A DNA stretch of 64,000 nucleotides from Chenggangzhangella methanolivorans (GTDB taxonomy: Bacteria > Pseudomonadota > Alphaproteobacteria > Rhizobiales > Methylopilaceae): NCBI RefSeq assembly GCF_019797865.1, contig NZ_CP081869.1, positions 1,612,001-1,676,000 on the forward strand, read 5' to 3'. This document shows positions 27,801-37,403 of this stretch, one piece after another (positions within the stretch are counted from its first letter, which is position 1; each line of letters starts with the position of its first letter). The notes under the pieces are model-generated. The model was not told the DNA's origin and made no database searches. It saw only the letters and a list, made by a program, of their open reading frames with translations. The position numbers and the translations under genes were made by a program.

Positions 27801-28855
27801 GGAGCTCCTCGGCGAGGTCGGCGATCATCTGCGGGCTGGCGGCGTCGCGGCGCATGCGGTCGACCTCGCCCACGAGCGCGTCGATCGCGCCGAGCGAAGC
27901 CGGGTCGAGCCGGGCGGGACGGTCCGCCGTGATTCGGCCGGCGAGCTGTCCCATCTCGCGCGACAGCGTGTCGACCTCCTGCCGGGTCGGCAGGTCGGAG
28001 ACGGAGCGGCCGAGCCGGTCGATCTCGGTGCGGAGCTCGCGCACCATCGAGGCGGAGGCCGCCGCGTCGGTCTTCTGCCGCGACGGCAGGTCGGAAACGG
28101 CGCGGCCGATGTTGTCGATCTCGGCGCGCAGTTCGCGGACCATCGAGGCGGTCGCGACGTCCGGCTTCTGCGGCTCATAGGTGCGGCGCGGCTCGATGTC
28201 GGGCTGGCGGGCGACGTCCTGACGCCGCAGCGGCTCCGGCTGGCGCGCGGGCTCGGGAACGCCGGGCGGGCGCGGCCGGACGGGACGGCTCCTGCGCGCG
28301 ATAGGGCTCAGGGGCGCGATAGGGCTCGGGCGCGCGGTAAGGTTCGGGCCGCGGCTCGGGCTGGCGCGCGGCCGGGCGGCGCGCGGCGGCGTCGCGGGCG
28401 GCGGCGTCCTCGGAATCGAGCGTGCGCTGGCGCTCGGAGATTTCGGCGAGCGCCGCGCGCAGCGAGGCGATCGGCGGCGTGCGCTGGTCGGCGCGGCGCT
28501 GCGCGGGTGCGGGCTGGGCGCGGTCGGCGAGCGTGCTCGCGAATTCGACGAGGCGGGCCTCGATCTCGGCGGGGACGGGCTGGCGGCCGGGCTGGGACCG
28601 GCGCGGGGCCTGCTCCTCGCTCCCGCTCCAGCGCGCGAGGCCTTCGAGCGCCTGGGTGAGGCGCGCGCCAGGTTCGTAATCGCTCTGCGCGAGCAGGCTC
28701 ACCAGCCGCTCGAGCTCTTCGGGCGCGGGCTCGCCGCGGCGGCGCGCCTCGGCCAGACGATCGGTAAGGTCGGCGAGCGGGCCGCGGCCGCCGCGGTCGT
28801 CCCGCTTCGGTTCGTCGGACCAGCCCCTCGGGTCGCGCACGCTCATGGCATCCAT
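24886..28855 (-). CDS. PodJ-like polar/localisation protein: coiled coil, transmembrane segment, SEL1 repeats (frame broken)
   Basis: About 1,320 residues after repairing three frame breaks, near 28280, 26040 and 25590. The order is: an Arg/Pro-rich N-terminal part with EPYRAPEPYRAPEPYRAQEP repeats; a very long cytoplasmic coiled coil built of repeated units (MVRELRxEIDxxGRxVSDLP, VGLASRVEALDDRIANVA); a KARKRPFL transmembrane helix; a Pro/Ala-rich periplasmic linker; and SEL1-type TPR repeats (GDPSAQLEVADRLLDGRNVE, AQGLAPAQHRLGSLYEKGRG) ending near PPGGWDR. This matches PodJ-like proteins of Rhizobiales and Caulobacter, which organise cell poles. The exact C-terminus is uncertain because two other frames stop at 24933 and 24947. 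Confidence 0.75.
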
Positions 28856-29066
28856 CCCGGAGCCCCGGCGCGTCAGCGCGGTCTGGGGCGATATGGCCGG
28901 AGACGACGCGACGCGCGCCCTTCCGCCACTCGCGACTTTTGCCGTTTAGGGTAAACAAGCGGTTAACCAGAGCGTTTTTGGTAACGAAGCCTTAGCCGAA
29001 GTTAATCGCCGCTCTGCGCCGTTTCGCCTGCTGGCGCGGCGGCCCGCGGCGGTCCAGACATCGTCG

Positions 29067-30863
29067 ATGAACGCTTCGCCGCCCGCCCTGAAAAATCGCC
29101 TCAACGCCTTCAGGGTCTACAGGCGCACAATCGCGCTGCTGGGCGAGGAGAAGCGGCTCGCCGCATGGCTCGTCGGCGGCAACGTCGCGCTCGCAGGCGC
29201 GGCCTTCGCCGAGCCGGTGCTGTTCGGCGCCATCATCGACCGGTTAACGCGCGGCGGCGAACCGATCCTTGGGCTCGCCGCAATCTGGGCGGGAATCGCC
29301 TTGGCGGCGATCGCGGGCCGTGTGGTGGTGGGGCTCAACGCCGACCGCCTGTCGCATCGCCGGCGCCTGGCCGCCATGACCGAGGTGTTCGGCCACGCGC
29401 TGACCCTCTCGCTCAGCTGGCACCGGCGCACCCATTCGGGGCGGATCGTGAAGGCGCTGGTGGTCGGCGCGAACGCGCTCGCCGACGTCTGGCTCACCTT
29501 TTTCCGATCGGGCTGCGCCACGCTGATCGGGCTTGCGGCGCTTTTGCCGGCGAGCCTCGCGCTCAATCCCTGGCTCGGCGGGATCCTGATCGGACTGCTG
29601 GTGGTCTTCGGGATCGCGATCACGATCCTCACGCGCCAGACCCAGAACCGGCAGGAGGACGTCGAGGCCTACCATTCAGACGTCGCCCAGCAGGCCGCCG
29701 ACGCCATCGCGCAGGTCGCCGTGGTGCAGAGTTTCGCGCGCGCCAAGGCCGAGACCAAGGCGCTCGGCGCGGTCATGCAGCGCCTGCTCGACGCGCAGAT
29801 GCCGGTGCTCTCGTGGTGGGCCTACGCGGCCGCCGCGACGCCGGCCGCCGGCACGATCACGGTGCTCGGCGTGGTGCTGGCGGGCGCGGAGCTCAACTCC
29901 CGGGGGCTCGCGAGCGTCGGCGACATCGTCACCTTCGCGGCGCTCGCGACCCTGACGGTCGGCAAGCTCGGCGAGGCGGTGAGCCTCATCAACATGCTGC
30001 TGCTGAACGCCCCGCGCATCGCCGAGCTGCTCGACGTCGCGGACGCAGCCCCCGAAGTCGCCGAGCGCGAGGGCGCGCGCGATCCGGGCCGCGTCGCGGG
30101 CCATGTGGCGTTCGAGAACGTGTCCTTCGCCTATGAGGCCGGCCGGCCGACGCTGACCGACGTCTCGTTCGAGGCGCGGCCCGGCGAGACGGTCGCGCTC
30201 GTGGGCGCGACCGGCTCGGGCAAGTCGACGGCGCTCGCGCTGCTCCACCGCGCCTTCGATCCGGCCGGGGGCCGGGTGAGCGTCGACGGCGCCGACGTGC
30301 GCGACCTGACGCTCGAGGGGCTGCGCCGGAACGTCGGCGTCGTGTTCCAGGATCCGATGCTGTTCGCCCGCTCGATCGCCGACAATCTGCGCGTCGGCAA
30401 GTCCGACGCGACGATCGGGGAGCTCGAGGCCGCCTGCGCCAAGGCCGAGGTGCTCGACGTCATCGCCCGCCTGCCGCAGGGCTTCGACTCCGTGCTGGGC
30501 GAGCGCGGCGCCTCGCTCTCGGGCGGCGAGCGGCAACGGCTCGCGATCGCCCGCGCGCTCTTGAAGGATCCGCCCATCCTCGTGCTCGACGAAGCGACGA
30601 GCGCGCTCGACGCCGGCACCGAGGCGCGCGTCCAGGCGGCCCTCGACGCGGCGCGGAAAGGGCGCACGACGCTCGTCATCGCGCACCGGCTCGCGACGGT
30701 GCGGAGCGCCGATCTGGTGCTGGTGTTCGAGAAGGGCCGCATCGTCGAGCGCGGCGGCTTCGAGGAGTTGGCCAACGCCGGCGGAACCTTCGCGCGGCTC
30801 GTGGCGGCGCAGGAGCTGACGAAGCCGGCGGCGCCCGCGCAAGTCCGGGTCGAGGCCCCGTGA
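29067..30863 (+). CDS. ndvA: Cyclic beta-1,2-glucan ABC exporter, NdvA/ChvA type
   Basis: 598 residues, the normal length of NdvA/ChvA. An N-terminal six-helix exporter domain (RTIALLGEEKRLAAWLVGGN, SLSWHRRTHSGRIVKAL) is followed by an ATPase with Walker A VGATGSGKST (about residue 377), SLSGGERQRLAIARALL and Walker B ILVLDEATSALD. The family exports cyclic glucan to the periplasm, where it acts in osmotic adaptation and host interaction. The glucan synthase is not in this window. It starts at MNASPPALKNR after an A+T-richer promoter stretch (28950-29020). The D-alanyl-D-alanine carboxypeptidase frame opens only 7 bp after its stop. Confidence 0.8.
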   Translation: MNASPPALKNRLNAFRVYRRTIALLGEEKRLAAWLVGGNVALAGAAFAEPVLFGAIIDRLTRGGEPILGLAAIWAGIALAAIAGRVVVGLNADRLSHRRRLAAMTEVFGHALTLSLSWHRRTHSGRIVKALVVGANALADVWLTFFRSGCATLIGLAALLPASLALNPWLGGILIGLLVVFGIAITILTRQTQNRQEDVEAYHSDVAQQAADAIAQVAVVQSFARAKAETKALGAVMQRLLDAQMPVLSWWAYAAAATPAAGTITVLGVVLAGAELNSRGLASVGDIVTFAALATLTVGKLGEAVSLINMLLLNAPRIAELLDVADAAPEVAEREGARDPGRVAGHVAFENVSFAYEAGRPTLTDVSFEARPGETVALVGATGSGKSTALALLHRAFDPAGGRVSVDGADVRDLTLEGLRRNVGVVFQDPMLFARSIADNLRVGKSDATIGELEAACAKAEVLDVIARLPQGFDSVLGERGASLSGGERQRLAIARALLKDPPILVLDEATSALDAGTEARVQAALDAARKGRTTLVIAHRLATVRSADLVLVFEKGRIVERGGFEELANAGGTFARLVAAQELTKPAAPAQVRVEAP

Positions 30864-30870
30864 AGGCGCC

Positions 30871-32359
30871 GTGATTGGCAAGGACGGCCTCGCGCGGTAT
30901 GACTGGAGCCCGTCCGGCAGGATGGTTTCGGGGCGTCGCGCCAAGCCTTCGCCGCGGCTTCGCGACGATCAAAGCACGGGTTTCGAGTTGCTGTTCACCA
31001 CGAAGATCCGCCGCCGCTTCGCGGCCGCCGTCCTCGCGCTCGCCCTTCCGGCGGCGAGCCTCTCCTCCGCCTCCGCCGCGCCGCTTCTGGTCGCCGACGT
31101 CGCGAGCGGCGCGGTGATCGAGGCGCGCGAGGCCACCACGCCGTGGTTCCCGGCCTCGCTCACCAAGCTGATGACCACCTATGTGGTGCTGAACGCGGTG
31201 AGGGCCGGCAAGATCTCGCTCCAGACGCCGCTCACCTACAGCGAGCGCGCGCAGCAGGAGCCGCCGAGCAAGATGGGCTTCCAGGTCGGCCAGACGGTGA
31301 CGGTCGACGACGCGCTCAAGATGCTGATGGTGCAGTCGGCCAACGACATCGCCTTTCTGCTCGCGGAGGGCGTCTCGGGCTCGGTCGAGAATTTCGTCGT
31401 CGAGATGAACCGCACCGCGCAGCTCATCGGCATGCGCTCCTCGAACTTCGTCAATCCGAACGGCCTTCCGGTTCGTCCCGGCCCCGATCTTCAGCGGACC
31501 ACCGCGCGCGACATGGCGATCCTCGCGAGCGCGCTCTATCGCGACTTCCCGCAGATGGGCGGCCTGTTCGCGCTCGACGCCATCAAGATCGGCGACCGGA
31601 CCCTGCGCAACCACAACGGCCTGATGGGCCGCTATCCCGGCACCGACGGGATGAAGACCGGCTATGTGTGCGGCTCCGGCTACAACGTGGTCGCGACCGC
31701 GACGCGCGGCGGACGGCGGCTCGTGACGGTGGTGCTCGGCGCCTTCGCCGCTCGAGCGCTCGGAAGTCGCGGTCGACGCCTTCGAGCGGGGCTTCGCCGC
31801 CACCAAGGCCGTCGGCACGCTTGCGAGCCTGCCCGCCGTCACCGCCGCCTTCCCGGTGGACCTGCGCGAAGAGATGTGCGGCAAGGCCGGCGCGAAGACC
31901 CGCCAGGCGCGCCGCCTGATGCTCGACGGCCACCCCTGGGCCGAGACGCTGAAGGCCAAGACCGTGGTTTCGCCGGTGATGGTCTACGCCACCCCCGCGC
32001 CGAACGCGCCCGCCGTCGCCGCGGCCCCGAGCGGCGTCGACGAGGATTCGCCGACCGCCTTCGCGCCGACGCCCGGAACCACGCCCGCGATCGCCGGCCA
32101 GACGGTGAAGCCGGGCTCGGCCAAGGTGAAGCCGTTGCGGGCGACCAAGGAGAAGGCGGCGACGAAGGCCAAGCCGAAGCCCGCGGCGAAGTCGGCCAAG
32201 AGCGACGCCTCCAAAAGCGCCGCCTCCAAGCCCAAGACAGGCAAGCAGAAGATCGACCTCAAGCCCGCCGTCGACGCCAACGCCGCCGGCAACGGCGCGC
32301 AGCCGACCTCCGGAGCGATCTACCAGAACGCCGCGCCGGCGAACGGCAAGGCGTTCTGA
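30871..32359 (+). CDS. D-alanyl-D-alanine carboxypeptidase (peptidase S11; frame broken)
   Basis: About 495 codons with one frame break near 31745 (before LERSEVAVDAFERGF). All three serine-peptidase motifs are present: SLTKLM (SxxK), SAND (SxN) and MKTGY (KTG). A signal peptide precedes them (RRRFAAAVLALALPAASLSSASA), so the product is periplasmic and trims peptidoglycan stem peptides. The C-terminal 150 residues are Pro/Ala/Lys-rich (ATKAKPKPAAKSAKSDASK), probably an unstructured wall-binding tail. The start is uncertain: GTG 30871, ATG 30922 and a TTG just before the signal peptide are all possible. Confidence 0.85.
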
Positions 32360-32368
32360 GATTGACCG

Positions 32369-32500
32369 GACTGCGTGCTTCGAGACGCCTCGGCTGCGCC
32401 GAGGCTCCTCAGCATGAGGACCGCGGTGGAATTTTCCCGACAGAGACAATTTCTCATGCTGAGGAGCCGTCCGCAGGACGGCGTCTCGAAGCACGCAGTC
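32369..32500. repeat. Palindromic element, family A, best-preserved copy
   Basis: Perfect 19-bp terminal inverted repeats (gactgcgtgcttcgagacg at 32369-32387 and its complement at 32482-32500). Inner inverted arms gctcctcagcatgaggac and ctcatgctgaggagc surround a small A+T-richer centre. It fills the gap between the carboxypeptidase stop and the CobW gene, whose ATG is only 15 bp beyond it. Confidence 0.9.
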
Positions 32501-32514
32501 GGTTTCAGCCGCCC

Positions 32515-33549
32515 ATGAGCGCCGCGCGCCCCGCCCCGATCCCGCTCACCGTGCTCACCGGCTTCCTCGGGGCCGGCAAGACCACGCTGCTGAACCGCCT
32601 GCTGCGCGACCCCGCGCTCGCCGACGCAGCCGTCGTGGTGAACGAAGCGGGCGAGATCGGCATCGACCACCTGCTCGTCGAGCATGTCGCCGAGGGCGTG
32701 GTGGCGCTTGCGGGCGGATGCCTGTGCTGCTCGCTGCGCGGCGACCTGATCGCGACGCTCGAGGATCTTCTGCGCGCCCGCGACAACAAGCGGATCCCGC
32801 CGTTCAACCGCCTCGTGCTGGAGACGAGCGGCCTCGCCGACCCCGCGCCCATCCTCCAAACGCTGACCCTCCACCCCTATCTCGCGATGCGCTACCGGCT
32901 CGCCGCCGTGGTGACGGTGGTCTCGGCCGTCGAAGGCCCGCAGGCGGCGGGCGAGCACCTCGACGCCGCGCGCCAGATCGCGATGGCGGACCGCATCGTT
33001 TTGTCGAAGCTCGACGTGGCTTCCGGGGACGAAGCCGCCGCGACCCGCGCGCTTCTCGCAAAATTGAACCCGGCGGCTCCGATCGAGGACGCCGGCGTCG
33101 TCACCGCCATGTCTCTCATCGCCGAAGCCCCGCCGACGGCGCGCGACCTCTCCGAAGCGCCCGCCGGCCATGGCGACATCCGCGCGATTTCGCTCGCGAG
33201 CGAGGCGCCGCTGACGCGCGAGGCCTATGACATGTTCGTCGAGCTGCTGCGCTCGGCCCATGCGCCGAAGCTGCTTCGCCTCAAGGGACTCATCAGGATC
33301 GTGGGCGAGCCCGACCGCCCGCTCGTGGTCCAGGGCGTGCGCCACGTCTTCGCCGAGCCGCGCTTCCTCGACGCCTGGCCGGACGATGACCGCCGCACCC
33401 GGCTCGTGGCCATCGGCGAAGGTTTGGAGCCGGACCTCATCGCCAAGCTCTACGCCGCCTTTGCGGGACAGGCCTCCGTCGATCGTCCCGACCGCGCGGC
33501 GCTTGTCGAAAGCCCGCTCAGCCCGAGATCCGGAGGATTGCTCGGCTGA
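32515..33549 (+). CDS. CobW/COG0523 family metal-chaperone GTPase
   Basis: 344 residues. Walker A GFLGAGKTTLLNRLL (about residue 15), the metal-binding GGCLCCS (CxCC type, about 65), Walker B-like LVLETSGLADP (about 100), the guanine motif SKLD (about 165), and a C-terminal CobW_C domain (LLRLKGLIRIVGEPDRPLVVQGV). These GTPases deliver metals such as Zn or Co to client proteins. No zinc-regulated promoter or paralogous client is evident; the preceding gap is a palindromic element, so expression may come from upstream. Confidence 0.9.
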   Translation: MSAARPAPIPLTVLTGFLGAGKTTLLNRLLRDPALADAAVVVNEAGEIGIDHLLVEHVAEGVVALAGGCLCCSLRGDLIATLEDLLRARDNKRIPPFNRLVLETSGLADPAPILQTLTLHPYLAMRYRLAAVVTVVSAVEGPQAAGEHLDAARQIAMADRIVLSKLDVASGDEAAATRALLAKLNPAAPIEDAGVVTAMSLIAEAPPTARDLSEAPAGHGDIRAISLASEAPLTREAYDMFVELLRSAHAPKLLRLKGLIRIVGEPDRPLVVQGVRHVFAEPRFLDAWPDDDRRTRLVAIGEGLEPDLIAKLYAAFAGQASVDRPDRAALVESPLSPRSGGLLG

Positions 33550-33653
33550 GGCGCGCCGGCGGCACTGGACAGCCGGCCTGCGCATGAGCTTGATGGGCCG
33601 AACCAAAAGACGTCCCCGGCCTTCGGGCGAAAGCGGACGCGAGGGGAGACGAG

Positions 33654-35461
33654 ATGGCCGCAAGGTCGAGACTGGCCAAAGAGGCCGCGTATCTCGCCGG
33701 CATGCTGCGCGCGCTCAAGGCCACCACCCATATCGGCCGCAACCGCAACCGCGTCTTTCCGCACGTCATCGCCGAACTCGCCGACAAGCACCGCGGCCGC
33801 ACCGCGCTGATCTCCGAGCGCGAGACCTTCACCTATGAGGAGCTGAACGGACGCGCCAACGCCTACGCCCGCTGGGCGCGGGCGAACGGCGTCGAGAAGG
33901 GCGACACGGTCGCTCTGATGATGGCCAACCGGCCCGATTATCTCGCCTTTTGGGTCGGAATCCTGCGGATCGGCGGCGCGGTGGCGCTGCTCAACACCAA
34001 CCTTACCGGCCAGGCGCTCGCGCATTGCGTCTCGATCGTGAAGCCGAAGCACGTCGTGGTCGGGGCGGAGCTCGAGGCGGCCTACGCCTCCGCCCATCCC
34101 TTCGTCGCCTCGGACCCGGCCCCCAGGGTCTGGCGCCACGGCCCGGGCGAGGAAGGCTGGCCGCGGGTCGACGAGGCCGCGCTCGAACAGTCGCAGGATC
34201 CGATCCCGGCCGACGAACTTCCCACGCTCTCGATCGAGGACCGGGCGCTCTACATCTACACGAGCGGCACAACCGGCCTGCCGAAGGCCGCCAACATCAA
34301 CCACTACCGGCTGATGGCGATTTCCCACGGCTTCTGCGGCGCGATGGGCATCCGGCCTGACGACCGCATGTACGAATGCCTGCCGATGTACCATACCGCC
34401 GGCGGCGTGATCGCGGCCGGCTCGCCGCTCATCGCCGGCGCCTCGGTGGTGATCCGCGAGAGGTTCCAGGCGAGCCGGTTCTGGGACGACGTCGTCGAGA
34501 GCGGCTGCACGCTCGCGCAGTATATCGGCGAGCTCTGCCGCTACCTCGTCCCACACGCCCGAAACCGCCTCCGAGAAGCGCCACAAGCTGCGGCTCGTCT
34601 GCGGCAACGGGCTTCGGCCGGACGTGTGGCCGGAGTTCGAGCGGCGCTTCCGCATCCCGCTCGTGCTCGAATGGTACCGGCGACGGAGGGCAACGTCGCG
34701 CTGTTCAATTTCGACGGCACGCAGGGCGCGGTCGGGCGCATCGCCTGGTATCTGAAGCGCAAGTTCCCCGTGAAGGTGGTGCGCTTCGACGTCGAGATCG
34801 GCGAGCCGGTGCGGGGCCCGGACGGCTTCTGCATCGAGTGCGGGCCGGAGGAGGCCGGCGAAGCCGTCGGGCTCATCCTCAACGACCCGTCGAAACCGTC
34901 GGCGCGGTTCGAGGGCTACGCCGATCCGGAAGCCACCAAGCGCAAGATCCTGACCGACGCCTTCGAGACCGGCGACCGCTGGTTCCGCACCGGCGACCTG
35001 ATGCGGCGCGACGAGCGCGGCTATTTCTTCTTCGTCGACCGCATCGGCGACACCTTCCGCTGGAAGGGCGAGAACGTCGCGACGTCCGAGGTCTCCGAGG
35101 CCATTTCGGTGTTCCGGCGTCAAGGACGTCAATGTCTACGGCGTGGCGCTACCGGGCTATGACGGGCGCGCAGGCATGGCCATGGTGGTGCCGGAGGACG
35201 AGGGGATCGACCTCGAAGGCCTCCACGCCCATGTGGCCGCGCAGCTGCCGAGCTTCGCGCGGCCCGTCGTGATCCGGATCGCGCGCGAGCTCGACCTCAC
35301 CGGCACGCTGAAGCAGCGCAAGGGTCGATCTCGTGCGCGAGGGCTGCGACCCGCGGGTGGTCGCCGACCCGATGTTCCTCGCCCACCCTGCGAGCGGCCG
35401 CTACGCGCCGCTCGACGCCGAGCTCTATGACGAGGTCGCGACCAAGCGGCTGCGGGTGTAG
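33654..35461 (+). CDS. Long-chain/very-long-chain acyl-CoA synthetase, FATP type (frame broken)
   Basis: About 600 residues after repairing four frame breaks, near 34548, 34675, 35118 and 35325. Adenylation motifs are YIYTSGTTGLPKAA (about residue 200), MYECLPMYHTAGGV, LVLEWY...ATEGNVALFNFDGTQG (the FATP-typical signature), WFRTGDLMRRDERGYFFFVDRIGDTFRWKGENVAT and LDLTGTLKQRK. This organisation matches fatty acid transport protein/very-long-chain acyl-CoA synthetases, which trap imported fatty acids as CoA esters at the membrane. The ATG at 33654 has a GGGGAG ribosome site. The number of breaks is high, but the frames join without lost motifs, so sequencing error is more likely than gene decay. 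Confidence 0.85.
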
Positions 35462-35477
35462 TCGCGCGCTGGCCGCC

Positions 35478-35625
35478 CCTTCTCCCGTTTACGGGAGAAG
35501 GTAAGGATGAGGGGAAGTGGCGCAGCGGGTCCCAAAAAGAGGCGCGTCCGCTGCGGACGTGCTCATCTTTCAAACGCCGGCGCTGACGCCCCTCACCCTT
35601 ACCCTCTCCCGCACGCGGGAGAGGG
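35478..35625. repeat. Nested palindromic element, family C
   Basis: Two perfect hairpins, CCTTCTCCCG-ttta-CGGGAGAAGG (35478-35501) and CCCTCTCCCG-cacg-CGGGAGAGGG (35602-35625), are joined by flanks ggtaaggatgagg and cctcacccttacc that are inverted copies of each other. The whole unit is a long interrupted palindrome between two convergent genes (acyl-CoA synthetase and L,D-transpeptidase). Confidence 0.8.
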
Positions 35626-35657
35626 GGTCACGGACGTCGCGCCCTGTCTTGAAGCCC

Positions 35658-36458
35658 TCACCCCTGCGCGTCGTCGGTCCAGCGGCCGCGGCGGCCGTAG
35701 CCGCGATCGCGGCCGTAGCCCTCCGGCTCCACGTACTCGCCCTCGTAGGGCGCGGGCTCGCTGTAGGGCGCCCGCGCGATCGCCGGCTGGTCCTGCAGCA
35801 CCACGACGCGCGACTCCTTCGGCACGCGGCCGTAGAGGTCGATGATGTCCTGGTTGAGCAGGCGGATGCAGCCCGAGGACACGGCCTTGCCGATCGACCA
35901 GGGCTCGGTGGTGCCGTGGATGCGGTAGAGCGTGTCGCGGTTTCCCTGGAAGAGGTAGAGCGCGCGGGGGCCGAGCGGATTGTCGAGGCCCGGCGCCATG
36001 CCGCCGGCCGCGGGGCCGTAGCGGTCCGGCTCGCGGGCGATCATGTCGGGCGTCGGCGTCCAGCGCGGCCATTCGGCCTTGCGGCCGACGCGCGCCTCGC
36101 CCTCGAACTCAAGCCCCGCCTTGCCGACGCCGATGCCGTAGCGCATCGCCGTTCCGCCGTCCTGAACGAGGTAGAGGTAGCGCGCGCGGGTGTCGACCAC
36201 GAGCGTGCCGGGAGGCTCCGGCGTGTCGTAACGCACCTGCTGGCGCAGCCATCTGTCGTCGACCTTGGAGATGTCGGTGGCGGGCAGCGGGTAAAGCTCG
36301 TCGGGGCGCGCGCCGTACATGTCGACGGTCGCGGGCGAGTGACGCACCAGCATCGGGCCCGGCCCCTGCGTCGTGGAGCAGCCTGCAAGGCCGAGCGCGG
36401 CGAGGGAGAGCGACGCTGCGACGAAGCCGCGGCGGGTGGGACGGTTGCTTTCGAGCAT
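35658..36458 (-). CDS. L,D-transpeptidase (YkuD/ErfK family) lipoprotein
   Basis: 266 residues. The N-terminus RPTRRGFVAASLSLAALGLAGC has a twin-arginine motif and a lipobox (LAGC), so the mature protein is probably a lipid-anchored periplasmic enzyme. The YkuD domain has RIHGTTEPWSIGKAVSSGCIRL (about residues 190-212) with the catalytic S-x-G-C-x-R cysteine and the upstream histidine. It forms 3-3 peptidoglycan crosslinks or attaches proteins to the wall. The C-terminal 40 residues are Tyr/Gly/Arg-rich and probably disordered. It is convergent with the acyl-CoA synthetase across the family C palindrome. Confidence 0.9.
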   Translation of the reverse strand: MLESNRPTRRGFVAASLSLAALGLAGCSTTQGPGPMLVRHSPATVDMYGARPDELYPLPATDISKVDDRWLRQQVRYDTPEPPGTLVVDTRARYLYLVQDGGTAMRYGIGVGKAGLEFEGEARVGRKAEWPRWTPTPDMIAREPDRYGPAAGGMAPGLDNPLGPRALYLFQGNRDTLYRIHGTTEPWSIGKAVSSGCIRLLNQDIIDLYGRVPKESRVVVLQDQPAIARAPYSEPAPYEGEYVEPEGYGRDRGYGRRGRWTDDAQG

Positions 36459-36761
36459 TTCGATACTCTCGACACGGCTGCGCGAAGTCGCGCCACGCCA
36501 ACATTCTCAGGCGTCATCGGTTCCGCCCGGATTCGGGCCGAGATCGGGCGCTCGCGAAGCAAAAGCGTGAACCAGCGACCGGTGATGCTTGCAGGCCACA
36601 TGGTAAATGCCGGTTAAACGCGTTCCGCCGGGCGTTCACGGCTGCGTTGATCGCGCGGTTGTGAGCGCGCATGGCTGCTATGCTTTCGCCGAACTGCAAC
36701 CCATGCGCGATCGACCATCGGCGACTTCACGCGCCATGGCCTCGCGCCTAGGCTCGCGCCT
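36459..36761. other. 303-bp gap between divergent L,D-transpeptidase and DUF924 genes
   Basis: No gene or repeat is recognised. It must hold the promoters of both divergent genes. A short A+T-richer stretch (about 36575-36625) contains ccggttaaacgcg, and gctgctatgctttcgcc near 36670 could be a -10-like element, but neither has a convincing -35 partner. Confidence 0.3.
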
Positions 36762-37316
36762 ATGAGACACGCCGCCCCGCCCGACGCCCTCGCCGTCACG
36801 GCCTTCTGGCGCGCCGCCGGTTACGACCGCTGGTTCGCCAGATCCGACATGTTCGACGCCGCGATCCGCGCCCGGATGGAGCGGCTGCATGTGGCGGCCT
36901 TCGCGGGCGCGCTCGACCATTGGGACGAGACCCCGACAGGCGCGCTCGCGCTCGTCATCCTGCTCGATCAGGTCCCGCGCAATCTCCATCGTGGGACGGC
37001 GCGCGCCTTCGCAAGCGACGAGCGGGCGCTCGCCGTCGCGACCGCCGCGATCGCGCGCCGCTTCGACCGGCGCGTGACCCGGGAGATGCGCTCGTTCTTC
37101 TACCTGCCGTTCGAGCACGCCGAGGATTTCGGCGCGCAGGAGGTCTGCCTCGAACTGTTCCGGCGGCTCGGCGACGAGAACGGGCTCGAATACGCGAAAC
37201 TCCACGCCGACATCATCCGCCGCTTCGGACGGTTCCCGCATCGCAACGGGGCGCTGGGGCGGGCCTCGACGGCCGCGGAGCGGAGGTTTTTGGCCGAGGG
37301 CGGGTTTGCTGGGTGA
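36762..37316 (+). CDS. DUF924 family protein
   Basis: 184 residues with the family hallmarks: AVTAFWRAAGYDRWFARSDMFDA at the start, ALVILLDQVPRNLHRGTARAFASD (about residue 65) and FFYLPFEHAEDFGAQE (about 112), ending FPHRNGALGRAST. The fold is TPR-like helical, and the molecular function is unknown. Ribosome site is weak (ggctcgcgcct). The gene stands alone between a divergent L,D-transpeptidase and a convergent phosphatase. Confidence 0.88.
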   Translation: MRHAAPPDALAVTAFWRAAGYDRWFARSDMFDAAIRARMERLHVAAFAGALDHWDETPTGALALVILLDQVPRNLHRGTARAFASDERALAVATAAIARRFDRRVTREMRSFFYLPFEHAEDFGAQEVCLELFRRLGDENGLEYAKLHADIIRRFGRFPHRNGALGRASTAAERRFLAEGGFAG

Positions 37317-37403
37317 AGGTGCGCCGCCTTCTCCCCTCCCCTTTCGGGAAGGGCCGCGGCGATCGCGACGGCCAGCCGCCGCCGTCAGGCAGCGAGATGC
37401 GCT

